Source of the DNA: Rikenella sp031551865 | Lineage (GTDB): Bacteria > Bacteroidota > Bacteroidia > Bacteroidales > Rikenellaceae | Reading direction: 5' to 3' | DNA length: 48,811 nt | NCBI GenBank assembly: GCA_031551865.1 | Contig: JAVBMY010000006.1 | Coordinates: 1 to 48,811, forward strand | The notes under the pieces: generated by a model | Seen by the model: the letters and a program-made list of their open reading frames with translations, nothing else | Told to the model about the DNA's origin: nothing | The model's database searches: none | Part shown: in pieces, positions 16,940-25,986 of the stretch | Numbering within the stretch: position 1 is the first letter of the stretch | Layout of the letters: each line of letters opens with the position of its first letter | Translations under genes and position numbers: made by a program

Positions 16940-16970
16940 ATAATCGTTTTTTCAACCCGATTATTTACTT
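16934..16970 (-). terminator. AT-rich hairpin overlapping the ileS stop codon
   Basis: AAGTAAATAATCG (16934-16946) and CGATTATTTACTT (16958-16970) form a perfect 13-bp stem. The upstream arm contains two bases of the ileS stop codon. Its distal arm shares AAGTAA with the outer arm of the larger palindrome, so the two structures are mutually exclusive at that edge. Confidence 0.6.
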
Positions 16971-19900
16971 ACGCTTTCTTCACCGCCAACATCACGGGTT
17001 GTTCGTCGATGTCGGTTTCGACCGCACCGTCGGGTGCTTGCGCAAGCACCTCGACGCTGAGCGCGAGAGTCTGCGTCCCGATGTACGAGGCATACTGCGC
17101 GATGGCCGAGTCGATCTCGTCGGTCGAATGGCCCACGCTCACGCGGATTTTGTCGGTCACCTCGAACCCGGAATCCTTGCGGAGGTTCTGGATACGGTTC
17201 ACCAATTCGCGTGCCAGGCCTTCGGCGCGCAGTTCGGGCGTCACATTGATATCGAGCGCCACGGTCAGGCGGCCTTCGCTGGACACAAGCCAGCCCGGCA
17301 TGTCTTCGGAAGTGATCTCAAAGTCCTCGCGCACCGTTTCGAGCTGCTGGCCGTCGGCAAGAGCCAACCTATAGACGTCGGCCGCCTCGATGCGGGCGAT
17401 CTCTTCTTGCGAGAGCCCCGACACCGCCGCCGAGATTTGTTTCATCAGCGTGCTGTACTTCGGTCCGAGGGTTTTGAAGTTGGGTTTGATGCGTTTGGTG
17501 ATCACGCCCGTGGTATCGGTGATGTATTCGGCCTGCTTGACGTTCACTTCGCCGAGGATCAACCCCTCGACGGCTTCGAGCCTGCGTTGGATCGACGGGT
17601 CGAGCACGGGGATGATCATCTTCTGGAGCGGCTGGCGCACTTTGATATTGACCTTGCGGCGCAGGGCCAGCACCATCGACGAGGCGCGCTGCGCGAGTTC
17701 CATTCGCTCCTCAAGGTCGCCGTCGATCAGTTCGGACATGGCCGCAGGCCACTCCGCGAGGTGCACCGACGGCTCGGCAAAGCGGCCCGTCACAGCGTTC
17801 AGGTCGCGGAACATACGGTCGCTCAGGAACGGCGCAAAGGGCGCAGCCAGCAGCGCGACCGTTTCGAGGCAGGTTTGCAGCGTCTGGTAGGCCGCGAGTT
17901 TGTCGGCGGTCATTTCGCCGCCCCAGAAACGTTTGCGGTTCAGGCGCACGTACCAGTTCGAGAGGTTCTCGCCCACGAAATCGGCGATGGCGCGCGCGGC
18001 GGGCGTAGGATCATAATCCTCCAATGCAGAGGTGACCTTCAGTACCAGCGTGTTGAGCAGCGAGATGATCCAGCGGTCGATCTCGGGGCGTTCGGCCACC
18101 GGCACCTGCGGTTCGCGGCCCGTGAAACCGTCGACGTTGGCGTAAAGGGTAAAGAAGCTGTAAGTGTTGTAGAGCGTGCCGAAGAACTTGCGGCGCACCT
18201 CGTCGACACCTTCGACGTCGAACTTGAGGTTGTCCCACGGCTGGGAATTGCTGATCATATACCAGCGCACGGCGTCGGCGCCGTATTTTTCGAGGGCTTC
18301 GAACGGATCGACGGCGTTGCCGAGACGTTTGCTCATCTTGTTGCCGTTCTTGTCGAGCACCAGCCCGTTCGAAATGATGTTTTTGAAAGCCACGCTGTCA
18401 AAAAGCATCACGGCGATGGCGTGTAGGGTGAAGAACCAGCCGCGGGTCTGGTCGACCCCCTCGGCGATGAAGTCGGCGGGATACACTTCCTTAAACGAAG
18501 CGTCGGGGCACTCGAACGGGTAATGCACCTGCGCATAGGGCATCGCGCCGCTGTCGAACCACACGTCGATCAGGTCGGTTTCGCGGAACATCTTCTGGCC
18601 GCCGGGCGACACGAGGATGATGTTATCGACGTAGGGGCGGTGCAGGTCGAAGCGGTTGTAGTTCTCGTCTGAGAAGTCGCCCTCTTTAAAGTCTTTCAAT
18701 GGATTTTCGGCCATGAACCCGGCAGCGACCGACTTCTCGATCTCGCTGCGCAGTTGGGCCATCGAACCGATGCAGATGCGTTCCTCGCCGCCGTCGGTGG
18801 CCCAGATGGGGAGCGGCGTGCCCCAGTAGCGCGAACGGCTGAGGTTCCAGTCCACGAGGTTTTCGAGCCACTTGCCGAAGCGTCCGGCCCCGGTCGAGGC
18901 GGGTTTCCAGTTGATCGTGTCGTTAAGCTCCATCATGCGCTCGCGCAACGCCGTGGTGCGGATGAACCACGAGTCGAGCGGGTAATACAGCACAGGCTTG
19001 TCGGTGCGCCAGCAGTGGGGGTAGTTGTGGGTGTGTTTCTCGATGCGGAACGCTTGGCCACGCTGTTTGAGGGCCATGCATATCTCGACGTCGAGCGTTT
19101 CGTCCTTCTCGCCCTTTGCGGGGTCGAAGGCATTTTTGACGAATTTGCCTTCGTACTGCGAATACTCCGGCGCATTGACGAACGCAGCCACATACTCGGG
19201 CGAGAGCTCTTTGATCAGGAAGAATTTGCCGGTGCGGTCGACCATCGGCTGGTGCTTGCCCTGCGCGTCTAAAAGCAAGAGTGGGGCGATACCCGATTGT
19301 TTGGCGACACGGTCGTCGTCGGCGCCGAACGTGGGCGCGATGTGCACGATGCCCGTACCGTCCTCGGTAGTCACAAAGTCGCCCGTGATCACCCGGAAGC
19401 TGTCGCCCTGTGCGGGGTCGGGTTTGACCCACGGGAGCAGTTGTTCGTAACGGACACCCGCCAGCTCACCGCCCTTGTAGGTTTCGAGCACGGTATATTC
19501 GGTCTTGGCGGCGGCAAAAGTCTTTTCAGCCAGCGCGGCGGCCAGGATCACCGTCTGCGGGACGCCGGTATAGGGGTTCTGGCAGGCCACTTTGACGTAT
19601 TCGATCCCGGGACCCACAGCCAGTGCGGTATTCGAGGGCAACGTCCACGGGGTCGTCGTCCAGGCCAGGAAAAACAATTCATCGGAAGCAATGAAAGAGT
19701 CCGATGTGCCCGCGGCACCGCCCGCGAAGAGTTTCTCGGAAGCCGCATCGCGCACCACGCGGAACTGGGCGGTGCAGGTGGTGTCTTTCACGTCGCGGTA
19801 GCAACCGGGCTGGTTGAGCTCGTGGGTGCTCAGGCCGGTACCGGCAGCGGGAGAATACGGTTGAATAGTGTAGCCTTTATACAGAAAGCCCTTTTCGTAG

Positions 19901-20403
19901 AGCCGCCCGAGCAGCCACCAGAGCGATTCGATGTACTTGTTCTCGTAGGTGATGTAGGGGTGCTCCATGTCGACCCAGTAGCCCATCTCGCGGGTGAGGC
20001 GGTTCCACAGGTCGGTGTACATCATCACGTCGCGGCGGCACTCGGCGTTATACTCCTCGATCGAGATGCTACGGCCGATGGCCTCTTTGGTGATGCCTAA
20101 TTTCTTCTCGACGCCGAGTTCGACGGGCAGGCCGTGGGTATCCCATCCGGCCTTGCGGTGCACGAGGTAGCCGCGCTGGGTTTTGTAGCGGCAGAAAATG
20201 TCTTTGATGGTGCGGGCCATCACGTGGTGGATACCGGGTACGCCGTTGGCGCTCGGGGGCCCTTCGTAGAAGACGAAAGTAGGCTTGCCCGTGCGGGTCT
20301 CTATGCTTTTGCGGAAAGTGTCTTCGCTGTCCCAGACGTGGAGTTGTTCGGCAGCGGTGGCCGCGAGGTCGAGGCCTTTGTACTCTTTGAATTTAACGCT
20401 CAT
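16969..20403 (-). CDS. ileS: Isoleucyl-tRNA synthetase, IleS2-type with swapped HIGH signature (GIHH)
   Basis: It charges tRNA-Ile and edits valine. From the ATG at 20403 the protein has 1144 residues, the large IleS2-like form; the open frame runs 39 codons further but crosses the promoter. The class I signature, normally GPPxANGxxHxGH, here reads GPPSANGVPGIHH with GIHH at residues 57-60. The first and third positions of HxGH are thus exchanged. The second signature is KMSKR (about 689-693), as expected for IleS2. The CP1 editing domain lies between them and an anticodon-binding domain follows. The swapped motif has been described in IleS2 enzymes with extreme mupirocin resistance. An exact Bacteroidota promoter precedes the gene, and a hairpin overlaps its stop codon. 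Confidence 0.95.
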   Translation of the reverse strand: MSVKFKEYKGLDLAATAAEQLHVWDSEDTFRKSIETRTGKPTFVFYEGPPSANGVPGIHHVMARTIKDIFCRYKTQRGYLVHRKAGWDTHGLPVELGVEKKLGITKEAIGRSISIEEYNAECRRDVMMYTDLWNRLTREMGYWVDMEHPYITYENKYIESLWWLLGRLYEKGFLYKGYTIQPYSPAAGTGLSTHELNQPGCYRDVKDTTCTAQFRVVRDAASEKLFAGGAAGTSDSFIASDELFFLAWTTTPWTLPSNTALAVGPGIEYVKVACQNPYTGVPQTVILAAALAEKTFAAAKTEYTVLETYKGGELAGVRYEQLLPWVKPDPAQGDSFRVITGDFVTTEDGTGIVHIAPTFGADDDRVAKQSGIAPLLLLDAQGKHQPMVDRTGKFFLIKELSPEYVAAFVNAPEYSQYEGKFVKNAFDPAKGEKDETLDVEICMALKQRGQAFRIEKHTHNYPHCWRTDKPVLYYPLDSWFIRTTALRERMMELNDTINWKPASTGAGRFGKWLENLVDWNLSRSRYWGTPLPIWATDGGEERICIGSMAQLRSEIEKSVAAGFMAENPLKDFKEGDFSDENYNRFDLHRPYVDNIILVSPGGQKMFRETDLIDVWFDSGAMPYAQVHYPFECPDASFKEVYPADFIAEGVDQTRGWFFTLHAIAVMLFDSVAFKNIISNGLVLDKNGNKMSKRLGNAVDPFEALEKYGADAVRWYMISNSQPWDNLKFDVEGVDEVRRKFFGTLYNTYSFFTLYANVDGFTGREPQVPVAERPEIDRWIISLLNTLVLKVTSALEDYDPTPAARAIADFVGENLSNWYVRLNRKRFWGGEMTADKLAAYQTLQTCLETVALLAAPFAPFLSDRMFRDLNAVTGRFAEPSVHLAEWPAAMSELIDGDLEERMELAQRASSMVLALRRKVNIKVRQPLQKMIIPVLDPSIQRRLEAVEGLILGEVNVKQAEYITDTTGVITKRIKPNFKTLGPKYSTLMKQISAAVSGLSQEEIARIEAADVYRLALADGQQLETVREDFEITSEDMPGWLVSSEGRLTVALDINVTPELRAEGLARELVNRIQNLRKDSGFEVTDKIRVSVGHSTDEIDSAIAQYASYIGTQTLALSVEVLAQAPDGAVETDIDEQPVMLAVKKA

Positions 20404-20489
20404 TGGTATGGATTGCGGGTCGAATAATGCTTGAGATGGGGCGGTTTGGGGCTTTCGGGGCGCTACGGCAAAGCCGAGATTTGCCCATC

Positions 20490-20521
20490 CAAAGGTAGAT
20501 AAAAGGGAGTAAACGCGCAAA
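20490..20521 (-). promoter_or_regulatory. Promoter of ileS
   Basis: On the minus strand TTTG (20521-20518), a 20-base gap and TACCTTTG (20497-20490) match the Bacteroidota sigma-ABfr consensus in both boxes. A start near 20483 gives a leader of about 80 nt. No T-box hallmark was recognised in that leader. This excludes the upstream in-frame start at 20520. Confidence 0.75.
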
Positions 20522-20534
20522 TGGTAATCCTATA

Positions 20535-20570
20535 CCGTTAGTGCGAGGCGATATATTGCCGAAGCAATCC
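20535..20570. repeat. Short dispersed repeat, TGCGAGG...GAAGCAATCC type
   Basis: It reads CCGTTAGTGCGAGG...CCGAAGCAATCC, the same layout as at 16164-16198. It sits just upstream of the ileS promoter, between ileS and the M3 peptidase terminator. Nothing else is visible in 20571-20640. Confidence 0.45.
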
Positions 20571-20640
20571 CTTATCCCCTGCAAGGAACGGGGCGGTTTC
20601 TGCGAATCTTTCTCTCAATGGATGGATTCAGATACAAAAA

Positions 20641-20670
20641 AGCCCCGCAGACAGTGATGTTTGCGGGGCT
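20641..20670 (-). terminator. Terminator of the M3 peptidase gene
   Basis: AGCCCCGCA (20641-20649) pairs with TGCGGGGCT (20662-20670). On the minus strand the stem is followed by a run of T residues (complement of the A-run ending at 20640). It lies 40 bases beyond the stop codon at 20710. Confidence 0.85.
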
Positions 20671-20709
20671 CCGGTTTCCGGCAATCTGCTGATTATTTCA
20701 ACACTTCGA

Positions 20710-22866
20710 TTAGCGGGCAACTGCGTCGGCCGAGGGCATCAGGCCCATGCGCTTGAGCAGGGGCTCGACGGTGGGTTCGCTGCCGGCGAAACGCACAAAC
20801 AGCACCATCGGGTGTTCGCTACCGCCCTTTTCGAGAATATTCTCGCGCAGCGACTCGGCCGTGGCTTTATCGAACAGGCCGTTGGTCTTGAATTTCTCGA
20901 ACACGTCAGCATCGAGCACTTCCGACCATTTGTAACTGTAATATCCGGCCGCATAACCACCGCTGAAGATGTGGCTGAAGCTGGTCGAGAGGCTGGTTCC
21001 CTCGGGTATGGGCAGTATCTGCGCGCGGAGCGAAGCGTTACGTTCGAACTCGGGCACGGACGCTGTGACAGGTTGCGTCAAAGTGTGCCAGGCCATGTCG
21101 GTGATCCCGAGATATATCTGGCGCACGTTCTGATAGGCGGCCAGATATTGACGGCTCGATACGATCTTCCCGATCAGTTCGGCGGGCATCTTTTCTCCGG
21201 TTTCGTAGTGTTTGGCCCACAGGTCGAGGAAGGCTTTCTCGGCCACCCAGTTCTCCATCAGTTGCGAGGGAAGCTCGACGAAATCGCGGTAGACGGCAGT
21301 CCCGGTGATCGAGGGGTATTTGCCCTGGCCGAGCATGCCGTGCAGGGCGTGTCCGAATTCGTGGAAGATGGTTTCGACCTCGTCGTAGCTGAGCAGCGAA
21401 GGACGGGTTTCGGTCGGTTTGGTAAAGTTGGTCACCAGCGTGATGATGGGCACCACGCGGCCGCCGGTCGTCGGGTCGATGTATTCGGGGCGGAAATCGT
21501 TCATCCAGGCGCCGCCGCGCTTGCCTTCCCGGGGGAAGTAATCGATGTAGAGGATGGCGAGCAGCGATCCGTCGCGGCGGGTGTCGTACACTTCGAAAGC
21601 GTGCACATCTTTCTGGTAGACGGGGATCGAGGAGTTTTCCACGAAGGTCAGGCCATAGAGCCGTTCGGCGAGCATGAACATCGCCTCCTGCACGCTTTCA
21701 AGCTTGAAGTAAGGGCGGGTCATTTCGTCGTTGAGTTGGTAGTGCTCGTCTTTGTATTTTTCGGTGTAATAGCTCCAGTCCCAGGGCATCAGGGGACCGG
21801 CGAGCCCCTGCGAAGCGGCGTATTTCGAGATCATCGTCACGTCGGCCTCGGCATAGGATTTAGATTTTTCGAGCAGTTCGTCGAGTAGCGCGTTTACCCG
21901 CCCGGTAGTGGCGGCCATGCGCTCTTCGAGCACGTAGTCGGCAAAGGTGCCGTACCCGAGCAACCGGGCCTCTTCGAGGCGCAGATTCACGATCTTCAGC
22001 ACGATGTCCTGGTTATCGCCTTCGGCGCCGGGTTTCGAAAAGGCGCGTGAATTGTAGGCGCGGTACATTTTTTCGCGGAGCGGGCGCACCGACGAGTAAG
22101 TCATGAAGGGGATGTAGCTCGGAGCCTGGAGCGTGAAGACCCATGGGGCGGTAAAGCTGCTGTCTCCCGCGGCGATGGCTTTGGCATCGGCGGCAGCGGC
22201 TTCGCGCACGCTTTCGGGGAGCCCGTCGAGGTCGGCCTCGTCGGTAACGGGCAGGCGGAAGGCGTTGGTGGCGTCGAGTACATTCTTCTGGAACTGGAGC
22301 GAGAGTTGCGACAACTCGGAGGTCACTTCGCGGTAGCGCTCTTTCCCGGCCGAGTCGAGCAGCGCGCCGTTGCGCACGAAACCTTTATAGGTATTGCGGA
22401 GCAGGGCGGCCTCTTCGGGAGTATAGTCGCGCTCTTCACGGGCATCGTAAACTGCTTTCACGCGGGCGAAAAGCTGCTCGTTGAGTGCGATGTCGTTCGA
22501 ATATTCGGTCAGCGCAGGCGAGATATCCATGATCAGGTCCTGGAGCTCGGGCGTGGTTTCGGCGCTATTCATGTTGAACATCACGTTGAGCACGCGGTCG
22601 AGGGGCCGGCCGCTGTATTCAAGCCTTTCGACGGTGTTCTCGAACGTAGGCGCTTCGGGATTCGAGGCAATGGCGGCGATCGAATCGCGCCCGGCGGCCA
22701 TCAGGGTGTCGATGGCGGGCTTGTAGTGTTCGAGTTTTATCTGGTCGAAGGGGGGCACGGCATACGGGGTGTCCCACACCGAGAGCAGCGGGTTGTCGCT
22801 TTTGGGCGTACAGCTGCTGAGGAGGGTGGCAGTCATCATGGCAAGGGTGGTTAGCGTCTTTTTCAT
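20710..22866 (-). CDS. dcp: M3-family zinc metallopeptidase lipoprotein (Dcp-like peptidyl-dipeptidase)
   Basis: A 718-residue thermolysin-like oligopeptidase of family M3. It has a lipoprotein signal (MKKTLTTLAMMTATLLSSC, Cys19) and begins the mature domain with NPLLSVWDTPYAVPPFDQIK, as in Dcp/oligopeptidase A proteins. The zinc site FHEFGHALHGMLGQG lies near residue 500, with the downstream metal-binding Glu region around FVELPSQLMENW. Family members trim short peptides, Dcp releasing C-terminal dipeptides. The lipid anchor puts it in the periplasm or at the outer membrane, implying peptide scavenging. It lies 108 bases downstream of lptD on the same strand with no exact promoter in the gap, so it may share that transcript. 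Choice of Dcp over OpdA is by overall look. Confidence 0.9.
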   Translation of the reverse strand: MKKTLTTLAMMTATLLSSCTPKSDNPLLSVWDTPYAVPPFDQIKLEHYKPAIDTLMAAGRDSIAAIASNPEAPTFENTVERLEYSGRPLDRVLNVMFNMNSAETTPELQDLIMDISPALTEYSNDIALNEQLFARVKAVYDAREERDYTPEEAALLRNTYKGFVRNGALLDSAGKERYREVTSELSQLSLQFQKNVLDATNAFRLPVTDEADLDGLPESVREAAAADAKAIAAGDSSFTAPWVFTLQAPSYIPFMTYSSVRPLREKMYRAYNSRAFSKPGAEGDNQDIVLKIVNLRLEEARLLGYGTFADYVLEERMAATTGRVNALLDELLEKSKSYAEADVTMISKYAASQGLAGPLMPWDWSYYTEKYKDEHYQLNDEMTRPYFKLESVQEAMFMLAERLYGLTFVENSSIPVYQKDVHAFEVYDTRRDGSLLAILYIDYFPREGKRGGAWMNDFRPEYIDPTTGGRVVPIITLVTNFTKPTETRPSLLSYDEVETIFHEFGHALHGMLGQGKYPSITGTAVYRDFVELPSQLMENWVAEKAFLDLWAKHYETGEKMPAELIGKIVSSRQYLAAYQNVRQIYLGITDMAWHTLTQPVTASVPEFERNASLRAQILPIPEGTSLSTSFSHIFSGGYAAGYYSYKWSEVLDADVFEKFKTNGLFDKATAESLRENILEKGGSEHPMVLFVRFAGSEPTVEPLLKRMGLMPSADAVAR

Positions 22867-22974
22867 TTATGGAACGTATAAAAGCAGAGGTTAGTATGTG
22901 TCCGTACAGGGCGGAGGGTTGGCCGGGCGGAGTTCCCGGGGCGGTTTCGTTTAGCGGAGGGGCAGGCCCCGGGG

Positions 22975-25821
22975 TTAGTAATAGTAGTTGTCGTAGAAGC
23001 TGTTGGTCTTCTCGTATTTGAGGAAGTCGCTCAGGATCGAGGATTTGGCCCGCAGCGAGAAGTTCCAGCTCTGGCGGAAACCGATGGGCACCCAACTGAA
23101 GGTGGCCTGGAAACAGTGCATGTCGCGGCGGATCATGATGGTTCCGGGGGTAAATTTCCCGGTCGAGAAGTCGTATCCGGCGCCGGTTTCGAGCGCCCAT
23201 TTGTCGGTCAGGTTCACCGAGGCGCCGAAGGTGACGGTATTGGTGCGCGTCACCGTGTTCAGCGGCTTGGAATACGAGAAACTGTACGAAAACGACAGGC
23301 TCCACGGAATGGCGAAATCGTAGTACTGGTTGGCAAGCGTCTGGGCATAGGCCATGGCGTTGGCTTGTTCGTTGCGCGTGGGGTTGAAGAAGGCGCTGGC
23401 TGCCGCCTGCGTGGCCGACGATTGTGTGCTGTTATCGGGGTTGTTGCTCGCCGGGGCATTGTTGTTATTTATTCCCGGTTTGGTCTTCGACGAAAAGGTA
23501 TAACTAAAGCTGTACCCGGTCGAAGTGAGGCGCGCCAGGTAGCCGTCCTGCACGGCGAAGCGATTGATGCGTCTGTAGTTCCTGCCGTCATAGCTGGCCA
23601 CGACATAGGGGTCGAACGTGGCGCTGAGGTTCAGGCTGAAGCCCTTGAATAGTGTGGTACGTAGCGATACCGAGAAGGGGGCCAGGTTGAGCGAGTCGGC
23701 CGAGAAATTATACGACGAGTTGATATTGAACGCTTCGAGGAGCTTGATTTTGCGGTAACCCGAAGTGTCTTTGTCGGATTTCACTTTCATTTCGAGGGTG
23801 TTCTGGATACCGAAAGTCAGCATCAGGCTCGATTTGTTGCCCGGCACAGAGGCTTCGCCCGACCAGGGGGAATATTCGGTCGTCCGGCCCGTGGCATCGG
23901 ACTGCACGGTTTCCCAATATTTCCCGAAAGCGGGGGTGAACGAAAGCGAGGCCGTGGGGGTCATCACGTGGCGGATCCTGACTTTGCCTCCTCCCATCTC
24001 ATACATCCCAAATAGCTTGGTCCCGAACGACATGGCGAAGTTATAGCCCCCCACCCGGTAGAAACCGCGGCTCGTATCGCGCACGATACGCTGCGCCACG
24101 GCGTCCCACTCCTGGTCAATACGGCGGAAAATCCAGCTTTCCCTGTAATTGAACGAAGGAGTGACGTTGAGGTATTTGAGGATATTGAACGACGCGCTGA
24201 CCGGGATGGTGTGGTTGACGCTGGTCTTCATCGTGTCCAGCATTTTCTGCGTCATGAACTGGTCGCTTTTGAACGAGGCCGAGTTGGTCGCACTCATATT
24301 GTAGGTAAAGGCGATCTTTTCGTACCAGCGTTCCTTGCCCACCTGAGCACGGCGCTTGAAGGGGTTGATGCGGGTGACATTGAACACGAGCGACGGCAGG
24401 GTCATCGACATCGAGCTGTCGCGCAGTTGCTGCGAATGGCTGCCACTCACCGACAGCGAGAACGGGCTCCCGGCCCAGTTCTTGGAATAAGCTATGGACG
24501 AACTGATCTGCGACTTCAGGTAGTCGTTCATGTTCGTGGCGTTATACTGGTTGTATTTCGAGGTGGCATAGTTCACGCTGGCCGAAAAGGTGGAGTTGGG
24601 GCGGAACTTCGGGTCCTGGCGGTGTGTCCACTGGATATTCATATTGGAGGACTTGTTCTCGTCGATCACGTCGTGGGCGTAGCTGAAGTTCAGGCCGCCC
24701 GAGAATTTGTAGCGTACGTTGTAATTCGACGCCAGGTTGGCCTCCCACGAACCGAGGGTATAGATCCCGGCCGTGGCCCGGATGTCGGCGTAATCTTTGA
24801 TGGTCAGGTAGTAGCCCCCGTCGCGCAGGAAGAAGCCGCGCGCCTGCTCTTCGCCCACCGACGGGATAATGAACCCCGACGCCCGGTCGCGCTGCAAGGG
24901 GAAAAATCCGAACGGCAGCCCGAGGATATAGAACGGTACGTCTTCGAACACCATATAGGCCGGGCCGAACACCACGTTCTTATCGGGCTGCATCGTGGCC
25001 TTGGTCATTTGCATATAATAGTGAGGCGGGTCGTGGTCGCAGGTGGTGTACTGTCCGCCCTTGATGTGGGTCACGTTATCGGGCATCTTTTTGATGACGC
25101 CGCCCTGGAGGATGCCTTCGCCCTCGGTGGTCTTGACGCCCCAGATCATTGCCTTGCCCGAATCGAAATTGTAGCGTACCGTGTCGAGGCTATACTTCTG
25201 CTCGCCCTGGGTGAACTGGGGCTGCTTGTATTTGGGTTTCTCCCCCGGCTCAAGTTCCAGGGAATCCAGGGTGCCGGCGGCATAAATCTCCTGCGTATTG
25301 AAGTCCATCTTCATATACTCGGCCTCGATCGACGAGTTGGTATAATCCACTTTACCCTGGGTGTACATGGAGAGGGTCTTCCGGATCACGTCGTAGATCA
25401 TCGAGTCCCTGGCCGTGAAGTCGATCGGTTCGTCGAGCGACGAGCTGGTGTATTCGTGGTCGTAGGGAAGCTCTTCCCTGATTTTAACGATGGTGTCACC
25501 CAGGGCATTGATGAGCAGCGAATCCTGCCCGGCGAACAGCGAGTCGGCCTGCACGAGCGAATCGGAGGAAAGGCCGGAAAGAGAATCGGGCAAGAGGCGG
25601 GAAAGCGAGTCGGGAAGTTCGCCAAGGAGCGACCGCCCCAGGGAATCGATAACTCCCGGCCGGAGTGTGTCGGCCGCCACAGTGGAATCGCCCGTCGCGG
25701 CGTCGACCGATTGCGCGGGCCTGAGGGTAGAACACCCGATGAATACCGCAGCCACAAGCACGGCCCACGCCACCAGAATGCGCGGTTGCAGGGTTTGTTT
25801 TCGTGATGCGGGACGCTGCAA
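22975..25821 (-). CDS. lptD: LPS-assembly outer-membrane protein LptD
   Basis: LptD is the beta-barrel through which LPS reaches the outer leaflet. This 948-residue protein has an exported N-terminus; FIGC at residues 27-30 looks like a lipobox, unusual for a barrel, so lipidation is uncertain. Residues about 58-105 form a linker of repeated -DSL- units. An OstA-like N-domain follows (TLSMYTQGKVDYTNSSIEAEYMKMDF) and then many amphipathic strands of a barrel (GGQYTTCDHDPPHYY, FPLQRDRASGFIIPS are typical of this LptD branch). The C-terminal part carries an Asn/Ser-rich loop near 23400-23470. The start is TTG at 25821; no better-placed ATG exists, so it remains somewhat open. It is divergent from the amidase gene. 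Confidence 0.9.
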   Translation of the reverse strand: MQRPASRKQTLQPRILVAWAVLVAAVFIGCSTLRPAQSVDAATGDSTVAADTLRPGVIDSLGRSLLGELPDSLSRLLPDSLSGLSSDSLVQADSLFAGQDSLLINALGDTIVKIREELPYDHEYTSSSLDEPIDFTARDSMIYDVIRKTLSMYTQGKVDYTNSSIEAEYMKMDFNTQEIYAAGTLDSLELEPGEKPKYKQPQFTQGEQKYSLDTVRYNFDSGKAMIWGVKTTEGEGILQGGVIKKMPDNVTHIKGGQYTTCDHDPPHYYMQMTKATMQPDKNVVFGPAYMVFEDVPFYILGLPFGFFPLQRDRASGFIIPSVGEEQARGFFLRDGGYYLTIKDYADIRATAGIYTLGSWEANLASNYNVRYKFSGGLNFSYAHDVIDENKSSNMNIQWTHRQDPKFRPNSTFSASVNYATSKYNQYNATNMNDYLKSQISSSIAYSKNWAGSPFSLSVSGSHSQQLRDSSMSMTLPSLVFNVTRINPFKRRAQVGKERWYEKIAFTYNMSATNSASFKSDQFMTQKMLDTMKTSVNHTIPVSASFNILKYLNVTPSFNYRESWIFRRIDQEWDAVAQRIVRDTSRGFYRVGGYNFAMSFGTKLFGMYEMGGGKVRIRHVMTPTASLSFTPAFGKYWETVQSDATGRTTEYSPWSGEASVPGNKSSLMLTFGIQNTLEMKVKSDKDTSGYRKIKLLEAFNINSSYNFSADSLNLAPFSVSLRTTLFKGFSLNLSATFDPYVVASYDGRNYRRINRFAVQDGYLARLTSTGYSFSYTFSSKTKPGINNNNAPASNNPDNSTQSSATQAAASAFFNPTRNEQANAMAYAQTLANQYYDFAIPWSLSFSYSFSYSKPLNTVTRTNTVTFGASVNLTDKWALETGAGYDFSTGKFTPGTIMIRRDMHCFQATFSWVPIGFRQSWNFSLRAKSSILSDFLKYEKTNSFYDNYYY

Positions 25822-25847
25822 AGTTTTCTAAACTAAATGAAATACCT

Positions 25848-25855
25848 TAAATTTG
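25848..25855 (+). promoter_or_regulatory. -7 element pointing to the amidase gene
   Basis: TAAATTTG is an exact TAnnTTTG. A start near 25862 would leave a leader of about 125 nt before the ATG at 25987. The -33 region is weak (TTTTC near 25824). It forms an inverted pair with the minus-strand promoter at 25952-25959. Confidence 0.45.
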
Positions 25856-25951
25856 GCGGAAGATCACACGCTGCGGTGTGAGACTTCGCCGGGCGGCGTT
25901 TGCGGCCGGTACCGGGCGGCGCGGCCTCCCGGAGGCCCGGCTGCCAACCCG

Positions 25952-25981
25952 CAAATTTAAGCAAAAAAGAAGAAACACAAA
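25952..25981 (-). promoter_or_regulatory. Promoter of lptD
   Basis: On the minus strand TTTG (25981-25978), an 18-base gap and TAAATTTG (25959-25952) fit the Bacteroidota consensus. Transcription from about 25945 would run through the start region of the oppositely directed amidase transcript before reaching lptD at 25821. Confidence 0.6.
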
Positions 25982-25986
25982 GCCTT

